NCBI RefSeq assembly: GCF_002994615.1
Contig: NZ_PVNK01000126.1
Location: 1 to 58,320 of the forward strand
Direction of reading: 5' to 3'
Source of the DNA: Enhygromyxa salina
GTDB lineage: Bacteria; Myxococcota_A; Polyangia; Nannocystales; Nannocystaceae
Length of the DNA stretch: 58,320 nt
The notes under the pieces are model-generated. The model made no database searches, was not told the DNA's origin, and was given only the letters and a program-made list of their open reading frames with translations. Positions 1 through 8,001 of this stretch are shown here, in pieces. A program made the translations under genes and the position numbers. How positions within the stretch are numbered: the stretch's first letter is position 1; every line of letters begins with the position of its first letter.

Positions 1-301
1 GGCCACCGCCTGGGTTGGCGTGGGCGTGGGCGAGGTTCTCGATCCGCCAGCCCTGGATGCTGACGAAGTACTTCACGTCGCCGCGCGGGCTGGTCCACTC
101 GCGGCCGCGAATGTCGATCTGGATCCGGACCTCGTCGCCGGCCGCGTAGCCGTTGAGCAGGTCGATCTTGTCCTGGGTGAACTCGATCAGGATCTGCTGC
201 GGGTAGCGACCCTCGGTCACGAGCACGAGCTCGCGCTTGCGGAACGAGGCGCTGATGTTCTGGGGTTCGAAGAGGACCTTGATCTTGCCGACGAGCTCCA
301 T
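1..301 (-). CDS. DUF3127 domain protein (partial, C-terminus off window)
   Basis: Read on the minus strand from an ATG at 301, the frame stays open to the window edge, giving about 100 residues without a stop. It begins MELVGKIKVLFEPQNIS and continues through FRKRELVL, then GDEVRIQIDIRGREW and KYFVSIQGWRIEN. That pattern matches the DUF3127 family, small OB-fold-like proteins best known from Bacteroidetes. The function is not established, although single-strand nucleic acid binding has been suggested for such folds. The tail after the domain is His/Ala/Gly rich and cut by the window end. It lies about 110 bp downstream of the WGR protein on the same strand and may be cotranscribed with it. 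Confidence 0.75.
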   Translation of the reverse strand, partial: MELVGKIKVLFEPQNISASFRKRELVLVTEGRYPQQILIEFTQDKIDLLNGYAAGDEVRIQIDIRGREWTSPRGDVKYFVSIQGWRIENLAHAHANPGGG

Positions 302-358
302 GGCGGAGGCGAGGCTCGGACCTGCGTGCGCTGGAGTCAAGGCGAGGCGTCTGTTCCC

Positions 359-421
359 GTCTACTCCCCGCTACTCCGCCGCTACTCCGCCTCTACTCCG
401 CCTCTACTCCCCCTCTACTCC
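359..421. repeat. 11-bp tandem repeat at the 3' end of the WGR gene
   Basis: About six imperfect copies of a CTACTCCGCCT-like unit run head to tail. The first unit, read on the minus strand, contains the TAG stop codon of the WGR gene, and the rest fill the gap towards the DUF3127 gene. Copy number changes would not alter the WGR protein but would change the intergenic spacing. Confidence 0.7.
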
Positions 422-1866
422 ATGGTCGCTACGTAGCGAAACAGGAATTCGGGGGTCTGAGTGCCCCCGCGCTGGGCGCTGCAGTCGACCTTCGGCAGCG
501 CCGCCTTCAACGCCTTGACCCCGGCCTCACTGAGCTGGTTGCGGCTCAGGTCGAGCCGCGTGAGGTGGGCGAGTCGCTCGGCGTGGCGCACGACGACCGC
601 CGCGCCCTGGTCGTTGAGGCTCCCGCGTGAAAGGTCCAGGCTGTCGAGCCGGGCGACCAGCTCCGAGCTCAGGATCGCGTCGAGCGTCGCGGCGTCCAAG
701 AGCGCGCTTTGGATGCCGAGGTGTTTGAGGGACGCGGGCCAGCTCGCCTGACAAAAATCCGCCACCTCGCGGGCCTGGACCGATGCGGTGCTCGAGTAGA
801 CCTCGAGCAGATCCAGATCAGAGCCGGGGTAGCTCTCGGGGTAGCGCAGCGCGTCCTCGTTGTCCTCGTCCCACTCCTCGGGGGCGTAGACGTCGTCGAG
901 GATGCAGTGGACGTAGCCCCCGAGCCAGACCGAGAGCTGCTCGAGGGCCGGGAGCTTGGCGTCTCGAATGGCCTGCAGGTCGGTGGCGTTCGCGTTCGCA
1001 AAGCGGACCTCGAGGCGGCGGAGCTTGGCGAAGCCGAAGGCGCCGAAGCCCTGCTGCCCGGAGCACTGGACCTCGAGGACCTCGAGCTCGGGGAGGACCT
1101 TGGCGACCGCGGCCAGATCGGGGTGGCCAACGTAGGCGGAGGCGCCCGTCGGGGGGAGCGCTCCGAAGGCCAGCTCGGTCAAGGTCTTGGGCGCCTTGGC
1201 CAAAGCGGGGATCACCGCGTTGAAGGGCTGGACGATGTTCGTCGGCGAGCTGTCCCAGTCACGATGGGTCTCGAAGCGCGACGGAGCGCCGTCGAGGACG
1301 AGTCGGCGCAGGTAGCGGGCCGCGGGCAGCGTGAACAGCTTCCGCAACCCGTCGCCGAGCACCGCCGAGGTTCCGCCCGAGGTGATCGTGACCTCGTCCA
1401 TGAAGCCCTGCTGCCAGGTGAAGCTGACGTTGCGCTCAGCCAGGCCGCCGATGATGGTGGGGTTGTCGGCCAGGATCGCGTCGCGCTCGTCGACCTGCGC
1501 GGTGTGATCGAGGGTGATCAAGGTGCCCCACGGGTGCCCCGCTGCCTGCAGCCAGTCGCCAAACACCAGCCGCCCCTGCGCGGAGGGATCGGCGTCGAGC
1601 TTGGCCAGCTGGGCCTCGAGGGCCTCGGGGTCGAGGGCGGGGGCGCTGTCCTGCGCCGCCTCGACCTCGACATAGCCCTTTTTGGTCTTGGACTTGATGA
1701 GCTTCTCGGCGTCTTTTTGCATCGCCGAGGGGTCGGCGAAGGTCTTGGTCTTGGCCTGCCCCTTGGTGCCGATCCGGCCGTAGCAGACGGTGTGCGTGTT
1801 GCCGTCTTGCTCGATCTGCCAGAACTTTGCGGCTTTGCCGTCGATGAGTTCGAAGGTGCGCTTCAT
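415..1866 (-). CDS. WGR domain / TIGR02996 / leucine-rich repeat protein
   Basis: The 483-residue protein opens with a WGR domain (about residues 1-75, with FWQIEQDGNTHTVCYGRIGTKGQ and FADPSAMQKDAEKLI), a small module found alone in bacteria and in eukaryotic PARPs. A TIGR02996 repeat-companion segment follows near residues 84-125 (GRLVFGDWLQAAGHPWG). The remainder is leucine-rich repeat-like and ends with clear LRR units such as LDSLDLSRGSLNDQG and LTRLDLSRNQLSEAG. No signal peptide is visible, so it is probably cytoplasmic. WGR-TIGR02996-LRR combinations are typical of large myxobacterial genomes, and their role is unknown. The start has an AAGGA element just upstream and a run of tandem repeats immediately before that. 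Confidence 0.85.
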   Translation of the reverse strand: MKRTFELIDGKAAKFWQIEQDGNTHTVCYGRIGTKGQAKTKTFADPSAMQKDAEKLIKSKTKKGYVEVEAAQDSAPALDPEALEAQLAKLDADPSAQGRLVFGDWLQAAGHPWGTLITLDHTAQVDERDAILADNPTIIGGLAERNVSFTWQQGFMDEVTITSGGTSAVLGDGLRKLFTLPAARYLRRLVLDGAPSRFETHRDWDSSPTNIVQPFNAVIPALAKAPKTLTELAFGALPPTGASAYVGHPDLAAVAKVLPELEVLEVQCSGQQGFGAFGFAKLRRLEVRFANANATDLQAIRDAKLPALEQLSVWLGGYVHCILDDVYAPEEWDEDNEDALRYPESYPGSDLDLLEVYSSTASVQAREVADFCQASWPASLKHLGIQSALLDAATLDAILSSELVARLDSLDLSRGSLNDQGAAVVVRHAERLAHLTRLDLSRNQLSEAGVKALKAALPKVDCSAQRGGTQTPEFLFRYVATME

Positions 1867-1873
1867 GGGTCCT

Positions 1874-1915
1874 TGTGACGTGGTGTGACGTGGTGTGACG
1901 TGATGTGACGTGGTG
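1874..1915. repeat. 10-bp tandem repeat upstream of the WGR gene
   Basis: Four near-perfect copies of TGTGACGTGG lie in the leader of the WGR gene, ending about 8 bp before its start codon. One unit has a G-to-A change. The same stretch separates it from the stop codon of the beta-propeller lipoprotein gene (1927). A regulatory or leader role is possible but not shown. Confidence 0.8.
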
Positions 1916-1926
1916 TTGGGTTGGCC

Positions 1927-3339
1927 TCAGCCCTGGGGGATCCCGCCCGAGGCCAGGTTCAGGCCCCACCCGGTCATGTCCGAGTAGGTGTAGGGCGAGT
2001 TCAGCCCGGCGTAGGAGTCCCAGGTCTCGGCCTCGGTGTCGACTCGCCACGCGCTGTTTTGCATGTCGACGAACCACACGTAGCCATAAAAATCCACGCT
2101 CACGCCGCGCGAGGAGTTGGTCGGCAGCTGGATCCACTTGCCGACCTCCATGGTGTTGATGTCGATCGCCCGGATCCCCGGCGGGTTGTAGGTGCCCAGC
2201 CACATGGTCTGGTTGGCGTCTTCTTGGAGCCCGTAGCCGAGGAGCCCCGGGATCGTGGTCCACTGGTCGGTCTCGGGGTCGAACATGGTTGTGCCGTCAC
2301 AGTACGCGCCGATCCACGGGCGATCGAGGGAGTCGACGGTGAAGCCGTAGCTGCACACCGACTGGGGCACGTCCCAGATCTCGTAGCCGAGGTCCTCGAA
2401 GTCGACCTGCACGAGCTTGCGCGGCGAGTCGTAGGTGATGAACCAGTAGTCGTTCTCGGAGTCGACCGCCCCGCCGTAGCCGCCGAAGTAGCCCGGGCTG
2501 ATCTCGGGGATCGGGAACTCGGTCTCGAAGCTGCCGTCGGTCCCGTCGAGGCGCATGACGTTGAGGCTGCCGGGCTGGTTCGAGGCCGAGGCCGTGCTCC
2601 ACACGTACTGATCTTCGACCTCGCAGGTGTTGGGGTTGAGCAGGCCCGAGGTCCAGGCCAGCGGTCGCTGGCTCGTGTAGTTCGGGTCGACCGCGGTGTA
2701 CCAGGCGATGCAGTCGTCCTCGCCCCAGGCGAGCACGTCGTCCTTGCCCGACGAGGTCTGGAGGCCGGGCTGGCCGTTGGTCATCTCGTCGCAGTTCTCG
2801 GGCAGCGCGATGACCTTGGTGACGCCGCCGGTCCGGTTGGCGACCGCGACGTCGCCCGAGAGGTTGACCGAGGTCCGCGACGGGCTGCCGCCGGCGTCGG
2901 AGCGGGTGCGGTAGCGGCCCTCCTCTTCGAGGGTCTGGGTGTTGACCTTCGAGATCGTGCCCTCGCCCGAGTTGGCGACCCAGATGTAGGAGAACTCGGG
3001 CTCCATGCCCATGTCGCCGCAGCCGCCCATCGACGCGTCGGGGGTCGCCTCGATGTCGAACTTGACGCCGCCGTCGTCGTTGGTGTCGGTGTCGCCGTCA
3101 CCGGGGTCGCCGTCGCCGTCGCCGTCGCCGCCGGGGTCAGTGTCGCCGGAGTCACCGTCGCCATCACCCGTGCCGTTGTCGTTGGTGCCGTCGCCGGTCT
3201 CGTTGGTCGAGTTGGTCGTGATGCCTTCGGCTGCGGAGTTGGCTCCGTCGGCGCTCGACGAGTCTTGGTTGCCGGAGCCACCGCAGGCGGCGAGGAGCAG
3301 GGCACAACAGGTCAGGGGGAGGAGTGAGCGCTTGGACAT
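1927..3339 (-). CDS. Secreted beta-propeller (Vgb/SMP-30-like) lipoprotein
   Basis: The chosen start, ATG at 3339 (MSKRSLLPLTCCALLLAACG), gives a lipoprotein signal with an LLAAC lipobox. An in-frame extension to 3486 only adds non-signal sequence. A low-complexity linker of Gly-Asp repeats mixed with Asn/Thr (residues about 40-95) follows. After that comes a domain with recurring segments such as YIWVANSGEGTISKVNTQT, VAVANRTGGVTKVIALPEN, YWFITYDSPRKLVQVDF and YGYVWFVDMQNSAWRVDT. This fits a six- or seven-bladed propeller resembling virginiamycin B lyase and other 'streptogramin lyase' proteins. Those motifs recur in many surface proteins, so no enzyme activity is assigned. It is likely anchored to the outer membrane. 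Confidence 0.8.
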   Translation of the reverse strand: MSKRSLLPLTCCALLLAACGGSGNQDSSSADGANSAAEGITTNSTNETGDGTNDNGTGDGDGDSGDTDPGGDGDGDGDPGDGDTDTNDDGGVKFDIEATPDASMGGCGDMGMEPEFSYIWVANSGEGTISKVNTQTLEEEGRYRTRSDAGGSPSRTSVNLSGDVAVANRTGGVTKVIALPENCDEMTNGQPGLQTSSGKDDVLAWGEDDCIAWYTAVDPNYTSQRPLAWTSGLLNPNTCEVEDQYVWSTASASNQPGSLNVMRLDGTDGSFETEFPIPEISPGYFGGYGGAVDSENDYWFITYDSPRKLVQVDFEDLGYEIWDVPQSVCSYGFTVDSLDRPWIGAYCDGTTMFDPETDQWTTIPGLLGYGLQEDANQTMWLGTYNPPGIRAIDINTMEVGKWIQLPTNSSRGVSVDFYGYVWFVDMQNSAWRVDTEAETWDSYAGLNSPYTYSDMTGWGLNLASGGIPQG

Positions 3340-3540
3340 GGTGGGGCCTCGGGTCGTCGATGGGTGTCGCGCAGCATGGCGACGGCGGCATGTTAGCAGG
3401 GGCTCGATGTGGTGGGATGATGTGCGTGAGATTCGCGGCTTGAACGTGGTCGCGAGCCCCCTATGAGACTTCAAAGACAGCTTCACTGGGCCGGAGTTGG
3501 TCTCGTTGGCGCCCGATGGTCGACGCCTGACCTACTCGAG

Positions 3541-3645
3541 TTGAGCGGCAAGCCAGCGTCCCGAGATCCGTGGGGCTGGCTGCTGCAGCGGGTGCTCGCG
3601 GTCGACATCCGGGCCTGGCCCAAGTGCGAGGGGCGGCCGGCGTGA
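3541..3645 (+). pseudogene. Remnant of a Y2/IS91-like putative transposase C-terminus
   Basis: The frame reads SGKPASRDPWGWLLQRVLAVDI then RAWPKCEGR before a stop. This resembles the C-terminal zinc-ribbon region of 'putative transposase' proteins (usually W..LLRRVFAVDVL.CP.CGGR). Only the final 30-35 residues are recognisable, no start or catalytic domain is present, and one of the expected cysteines is missing. It sits beside the RAYT repeat array. Short similarity of this kind is suggestive only. Confidence 0.4.
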
Positions 3646-3667
3646 AATTTCCTGTTCGGCGTGAAGA

Positions 3668-4239
3668 GGATCCGGACGGGGAGTCTTCTGTGCACCAGAG
3701 CCACACGGAGATCCGGACAGGGAGTCTTCATGTGGGCGTCGGTCTGGTGGGCGTCAGAATTTCGCTCAACGAAGCCCAAACACCGGCTGATCCCCCCTCC
3801 AATCCCCGTCTCAACGCCGCCGAACCAATACACGCCGGCAGGATGGCTCGCGCGACCCCGCCATCTCTCTATTTCCCACCCGCTACGGCGCCTGCGCGAT
3901 CACATCAACACCGAATCGAGAGGATCCGGACGGGGAGTCTTCTGTGCACCAGAGCCACACGGAGATCCGGACAGGGAGTCTTCAGGGATCCGGAGGGATC
4001 CGGACGGGGAGTCTTTTGTGCACCAGAGCCACACGGGGATCCGGACAGGGAGTCTTCATGTGGGCGTCGGTCTGGTGGGCGTCAGAATTTCGCTCAACGA
4101 AGCCCAAAAACCGGCTGTTCCCCCCTCCAATCCCCGTCTCAACGCCGCCGAACCAATACACGCCGGCAGGATGGCTCGCGCGACCCCGCCATCTCTCTAT
4201 TTCCACCCGCTACGGCGCCTGCGCGATCACATCAACACC
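3668..4239. repeat. 3'-side repeat array and duplicated block, RAYT locus 1
   Basis: Six copies of a core close to GATCCGGACGGGGAGTCTTC occur at about 3668, 3710, 3921, 3962, 3996 and 4036. They are separated by a GTGCACCAGAGCCACAC spacer or a longer unique segment. The whole block 3668-3912 is repeated almost perfectly as 3996-4239. Both copies include the last nine or so codons and the stop of the adjacent RAYT gene, so the array has been amplified together with the gene's 3' end. The core is the near inverse of the repeat on the gene's other side. Confidence 0.85.
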
Positions 4240-5199
4240 CGCGAAGCGCCGCATCCAGTAAGTCCCCGCGGGAAACACCGCCGGCTCACCCGCGAGCAGA
4301 GCCGCCCGCGCCGCCGCGTAGTCACGCTCCCACTCCCGGTCCCGCGCCACCTCGTTCAAGACCAGCCTCAGGCACGAGGCCGCGTGCTTCGGTGTGATCG
4401 TGAACCGCTCCTCGAAGCTCTGCGGCGCACGATTCCAGCGCTGCCGGGCGAGCTTGCGCTGCCCCATGAATCGACGCCCGACCTTGCGCATGTATCGATG
4501 AATCTCGAGCTCGCGTTCGCGCACCGCGTCCATCAACTTGTCGTAGAACGCGTCGTCATCGAGCTTCGAGAAGATCGCCGGACGAACCAGGGTCAGCGAG
4601 ACCTCCTCGGGCATGTCGCCGTCCTCGTTGAAGATCCCATCCGGCCGCTTGAAGGTCCGGGTCTCGCCGAAGCGCCAGCCGATCGTGGTGAAGCTCGGCC
4701 AGTCGCGCGACCACTTGACGAGCCCGGCCTCGACCGGGTTGGTCAGCGTGTAGACGAGGTCCATCAGCGACTCGTCGTCGGTCGGCCGCTGCGTGTCGCA
4801 TGGGGCGTCGCCGCTCCAAACGCTGTCAGTGCGTCCGAGCTGGGCGTTGCGCCCCCGGGCGACGAGACTGTGCAGGAGCTGCTTGAAGGGCACCAGGTTG
4901 GCGTCGGGGTCCGTGAGGTCGGTGTGGTGGTGATTGGACATCCACAGGCTCGAGTGGACCTGGATGCCGTAGCGCGTCGCCGCGTAGGCGAGGCAGTAGC
5001 CGAGGAAGTTGGTGAGCTCGGCAGGCTTGTATCCTGGAGAGAAGAGGAACAGCCGGCCGACGCAGCGCCTGGTGATCTTGTAGCGGCCACCGCGCAGAAT
5101 TGGCCGGGCGCGGACGCGTGGATAGCCGCGGGCGAGGCCGCGGGCTCGGTTTTTCGCCCGACGGGCGGCGCTGGCTTGCTTCTGGGCGGAGGTGGCCAC
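4210..5199 (-). CDS. RAYT-type (TnpA_REP, Y1 HUH) transposase, copy 1
   Basis: The 329-residue protein belongs to the IS200-like/REP-associated tyrosine transposase group. It has the single-strand-nicking HUH motif as SNHHHTDL (H90 and H92). The conserved DLVYTLTNPVEAGLV segment holds a likely catalytic tyrosine, Y150. The upstream Arg-rich stretch (PRVRARPILRGG...KITRRC) is usual for the family. RAYTs act once per genome region on short palindromic repeats and are not normally mobile as classic IS elements. The C-terminal half (KRPDGIFNEDGDMPEE, SFEERFTITPK) is an extension shared with the second copy. The start is a GTG at 5199, matched by the paralogue's start. Repeat arrays lie on both sides. 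No terminal inverted repeats of IS type were seen. Confidence 0.85.
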   Translation of the reverse strand: MATSAQKQASAARRAKNRARGLARGYPRVRARPILRGGRYKITRRCVGRLFLFSPGYKPAELTNFLGYCLAYAATRYGIQVHSSLWMSNHHHTDLTDPDANLVPFKQLLHSLVARGRNAQLGRTDSVWSGDAPCDTQRPTDDESLMDLVYTLTNPVEAGLVKWSRDWPSFTTIGWRFGETRTFKRPDGIFNEDGDMPEEVSLTLVRPAIFSKLDDDAFYDKLMDAVRERELEIHRYMRKVGRRFMGQRKLARQRWNRAPQSFEERFTITPKHAASCLRLVLNEVARDREWERDYAAARAALLAGEPAVFPAGTYWMRRFAGVDVIAQAP

Positions 5200-5360
5200 G
5201 CAGGGTTCTCGGCCCGCGGCGCCTGGTGTTGCAGGGATTCTTGCAGTTCGTGTGTGTTTGTATTCCGATGAGCTTCAAAACGGTGTTCTGAGGCTAAGAA
5301 CGAAGCTCCGAGTCCAGATCCCCCAGGTTCGGTAGTCCGGCCCCCCAGTACCCCGGACCT

Positions 5361-5798
5361 CCTGAGTGATTTGAGGATCAAAGAAAAATTCCGAGTCTGG
5401 TTGCCCCGGTTGCCCGGGAGGTGATCAAAGGATCAAAAGAAAGACTCCGAGTCCGGTTGCCCCCTCTCGTCCGGTTGCCCCAAGGTTGCCCCTTGCCCCG
5501 GGAGGTGATCAAAGGATCAAAAGAAAGACTCCGAGTCCGGTTGCCCTCAGTCCGGTTGCCCCGCCCCCCAGGGTTGTGGGAGGTGATCAAAGGATCAAAA
5601 GAAAGACTCCGAGTCCGGTTGCCCCCCCGCTGCTCGGGAGGTGATCAAAGGATCAAAAGAAAGACTCCGAGTCCGGTTGCCCCGTGCGCTTGCGCTGGTT
5701 GCCCCGTGCGTCTGGTTGCCCCGTGCGTCTGGTTGCCCCTTGGCCCAGTTGCCCGGTGATCAAAGGATCAAAAGAAAGACTCCGAGTCCGGTTGCCCC
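5361..5798. repeat. 5'-side repeat array, RAYT locus 1
   Basis: Five full copies start at about 5412, 5503, 5582, 5640 and 5756, preceded by one degenerate copy near 5361. Each contains GTGATCAAAGGATCAAAA followed by GAAAGACTCCGAGTCCGG and TTGCCCC. Spacers vary in length and sequence and often carry extra GTTGCCCC fragments. The reverse complement of the core (ACCGGACTCGGAGTCTTTC) is closely related to the repeat on the gene's 3' side. GACTCCGAGTC can fold as a small hairpin. The array fills the space between the RAYT gene and the aldehyde dehydrogenase stop codon. Confidence 0.85.
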
Positions 5799-5831
5799 TC
5801 TGGTTTGGGTTGCCCCGGAGTCCTTTAGTCC

Positions 5832-7550
5832 CTAGCCCGTGAGCGCGGCGCCGAGCACAGGAAACAGACGCCCCAACCCCGGCTTGAACTCCATCATCAC
5901 CAGCGCCCGCCCCATCGCGGGCAAGTTGCGGTGATCCACAAACCACGGCGGCTTGGGCTGAACCCGAAAGGGCAGATCAATCACAGACTTCAAGAGCGGC
6001 TCCCACAACAAATTATTGTGCGCCATCCCGATCCCGCTCTGAACATCCTCTTGGGTATTGCCGGGGTACCCACCCCAACCCGAGACCATCAGCGCGCACC
6101 CAGCCCCAGCCCAGCCGTTGACCGCGACGGTGCCGTAGCGCAGCTCCGCGATCGCGCCCTCGACCGCCTCGGGGTGGGCCTTGCGGGTCTTGGGATGCAC
6201 GATCAGCGAGCAGCTGAGGTTGCCCCACAGCTCGTCGTTGGCGAAGGGCACGGCCTTGGCCAAGAACTCGGCCGGGTCGTCGGTCGGGATGTCGACGATG
6301 TTGAGCAGCCCGCAAAAGCCCTCGCAGGTCAGCGCCCACTCACCGCTGGTCATCGGCACGTCGCTGACCAGCGTCCACGGGACCACGCCCTCGCCCTTGC
6401 GCCCGATGATCTTGTGCTGGGGGTACTTGCTGCAAAACTCCTCCCAGCGCCTGGTCGAGCCCGGGTAGTAGGAGATCCGCGGCGGGCTCGCGGCGATCGC
6501 CTGCTCGACGCGGGCGACGAACTCGTCGCGCTGGTCCCAGCCCGAGGCGACCAGCAGGACCTGCGGCGCGGCGCAGTTGTGCCCGGCGTTTTGGGTGAGC
6601 GCGGCGGCGAGCTGGCGCGCGTGGTAGTCGAGGTCGCGCTCGGTCCACGGCCCGGGCGTGATGAAGTAAGGCGAGACGCAGCCGAGCTCCGAGGTGAAGG
6701 GGCGCTCGTTGAGCCGCTCGCCCGAGGCCTTGCGACGCTCGCGCTCGATTGGGTCGGCGCCCCACACGATCGCGTCGTGGGTCGCGTCGGAGCCGGTCAC
6801 GTGGATCGTGTCGACCTCGGGGTGGGTGCACAGGTGCTTGCCGACCTCGAGCCCGCCGTAGACGACGCGGACGAAGCCAGCGTCGATCAGGGGCTTGAAC
6901 GCGCGCTCGATGTGCGGGCCGTCGACCTCGTTGACCGGGTTCATCTTGAGGACCACGACCTCGTCGTCGATGAACAGCTTGTGGAGCATGTCGGTCGGGC
7001 CCAAGAAGATCTGGTTGCCCGCGCCCATGACCAGCGCGACCTTGCCGGGCCAGGTCTCGCCCGCCGCCTTGCGCCGATAGATCCCGCCTTGCTCAGCGGG
7101 CGCGCCGGGCTCGAGCCACAGGTCGATGTTCCAGCCCGTGAACAGCGCCTTGTCGAGCAGGGTCTGGGGAAACACGCGGACGATCCACTGATCCCCATCG
7201 GGCGTGGACCGGCGGCGCTGCGAGACCGGCGGCGGCTTGCCGTCGTGCTCGAGGGTGTGAATCAGGTAGCGGACACTGCGCGGGATGGCGAGGAAGCCCG
7301 AGAGCCACTCCTGGCCCTCGGGGTTGGTGCCCGGCTCGATGCCCTTGAGCTTGCAGGAGGTCGCAACCCACGCGTCGGCCTCGGCCTCGAGGGCGATCAT
7401 GACCTCGCGCAGCAGTTTGAGGCGGATCTCCACGCCGGTCTCGACCCAGCGGTCCGCGTTGGCCCGAATCTCGGCCACGGCGGCGTCGACACTGTCGATC
7501 GGAGTCGGGGGGAGGGGGTCGGGGCGAATCCAGGCTTGAACGGCGTTCAT
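5832..7550 (-). CDS. Aldehyde dehydrogenase family protein
   Basis: The 572-residue product carries aldehyde dehydrogenase superfamily features: the general-base region TSELGCVSP, the catalytic cysteine in [10 protein letters not shown], and cofactor-domain segments such as [21 protein letters not shown] and [19 protein letters not shown]. It is longer than classic ALDHs (about 480-500) and diverges near the C-terminus. It would oxidise an aldehyde or acyl-semialdehyde with NAD(P)+, but the substrate cannot be told. No signal peptide is present. It is transcribed away from rpmB and its 3' end abuts the RAYT repeat array. Confidence 0.85.
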   Translation of the reverse strand: MNAVQAWIRPDPLPPTPIDSVDAAVAEIRANADRWVETGVEIRLKLLREVMIALEAEADAWVATSCKLKGIEPGTNPEGQEWLSGFLAIPRSVRYLIHTLEHDGKPPPVSQRRRSTPDGDQWIVRVFPQTLLDKALFTGWNIDLWLEPGAPAEQGGIYRRKAAGETWPGKVALVMGAGNQIFLGPTDMLHKLFIDDEVVVLKMNPVNEVDGPHIERAFKPLIDAGFVRVVYGGLEVGKHLCTHPEVDTIHVTGSDATHDAIVWGADPIERERRKASGERLNERPFTSELGCVSPYFITPGPWTERDLDYHARQLAAALTQNAGHNCAAPQVLLVASGWDQRDEFVARVEQAIAASPPRISYYPGSTRRWEEFCSKYPQHKIIGRKGEGVVPWTLVSDVPMTSGEWALTCEGFCGLLNIVDIPTDDPAEFLAKAVPFANDELWGNLSCSLIVHPKTRKAHPEAVEGAIAELRYGTVAVNGWAGAGCALMVSGWGGYPGNTQEDVQSGIGMAHNNLLWEPLLKSVIDLPFRVQPKPPWFVDHRNLPAMGRALVMMEFKPGLGRLFPVLGAALTG

Positions 7551-7688
7551 TGCGGTCTCCGGGGGCTAGGCAGCCCACCTCCAGTGAGCGCTATCCTCGC
7601 ACTCGCGGGCTGTGGCGACAAGCCCGTGCACAGGTTGACAGAGCCGGGCCCATGGGCCAATGTCCGCACCCCTTCGGGAGCAAGAGCG

Positions 7689-7925
7689 ATGTCGCAAGTC
7701 TGCCAGATCACCGGAAAGCGCCCCCTCGTGGGCATGAACGTGTCGCACTCGCACATCCGCACGAAGAAGCGCAGCCTGCCCAACCTCCGCTGGAAGCGGT
7801 ACTGGCTCGGCAGCGAGAATCGCTGGGTGCGTCTGCGGGTCAGCAGCAAGGGCATGCGGATCATCAACAAGAAGGGCCTCGAGACGGTCGTGGCCGAGCT
7901 CCGCGCCAAGGGCCAAAAGATCTAG
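7689..7925 (+). CDS. rpmB: 50S ribosomal protein L28
   Basis: The 78-residue protein reads [20 protein letters not shown], then [20 protein letters not shown] and [16 protein letters not shown]. This is an unmistakable L28 with the usual basic composition, length and the KRPxxGxxxSH.xxxTKR signature. It is a large-subunit protein. It stands alone here, without rpmG. A purine-rich GGGAGCAAGAG precedes the ATG. A much longer in-frame extension upstream has no support. Confidence 0.97.
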   Translation: MSQVCQITGKRPLVGMNVSHSHIRTKKRSLPNLRWKRYWLGSENRWVRLRVSSKGMRIINKKGLETVVAELRAKGQKI

Positions 7926-8001
7926 CTGGGCGTGTCCTGGGGGTTTCGGGTCCAGCTCCCGAAGCTTCCGGTCAAACTAGCCGAGTTATGCTGATCCGCT
8001 G

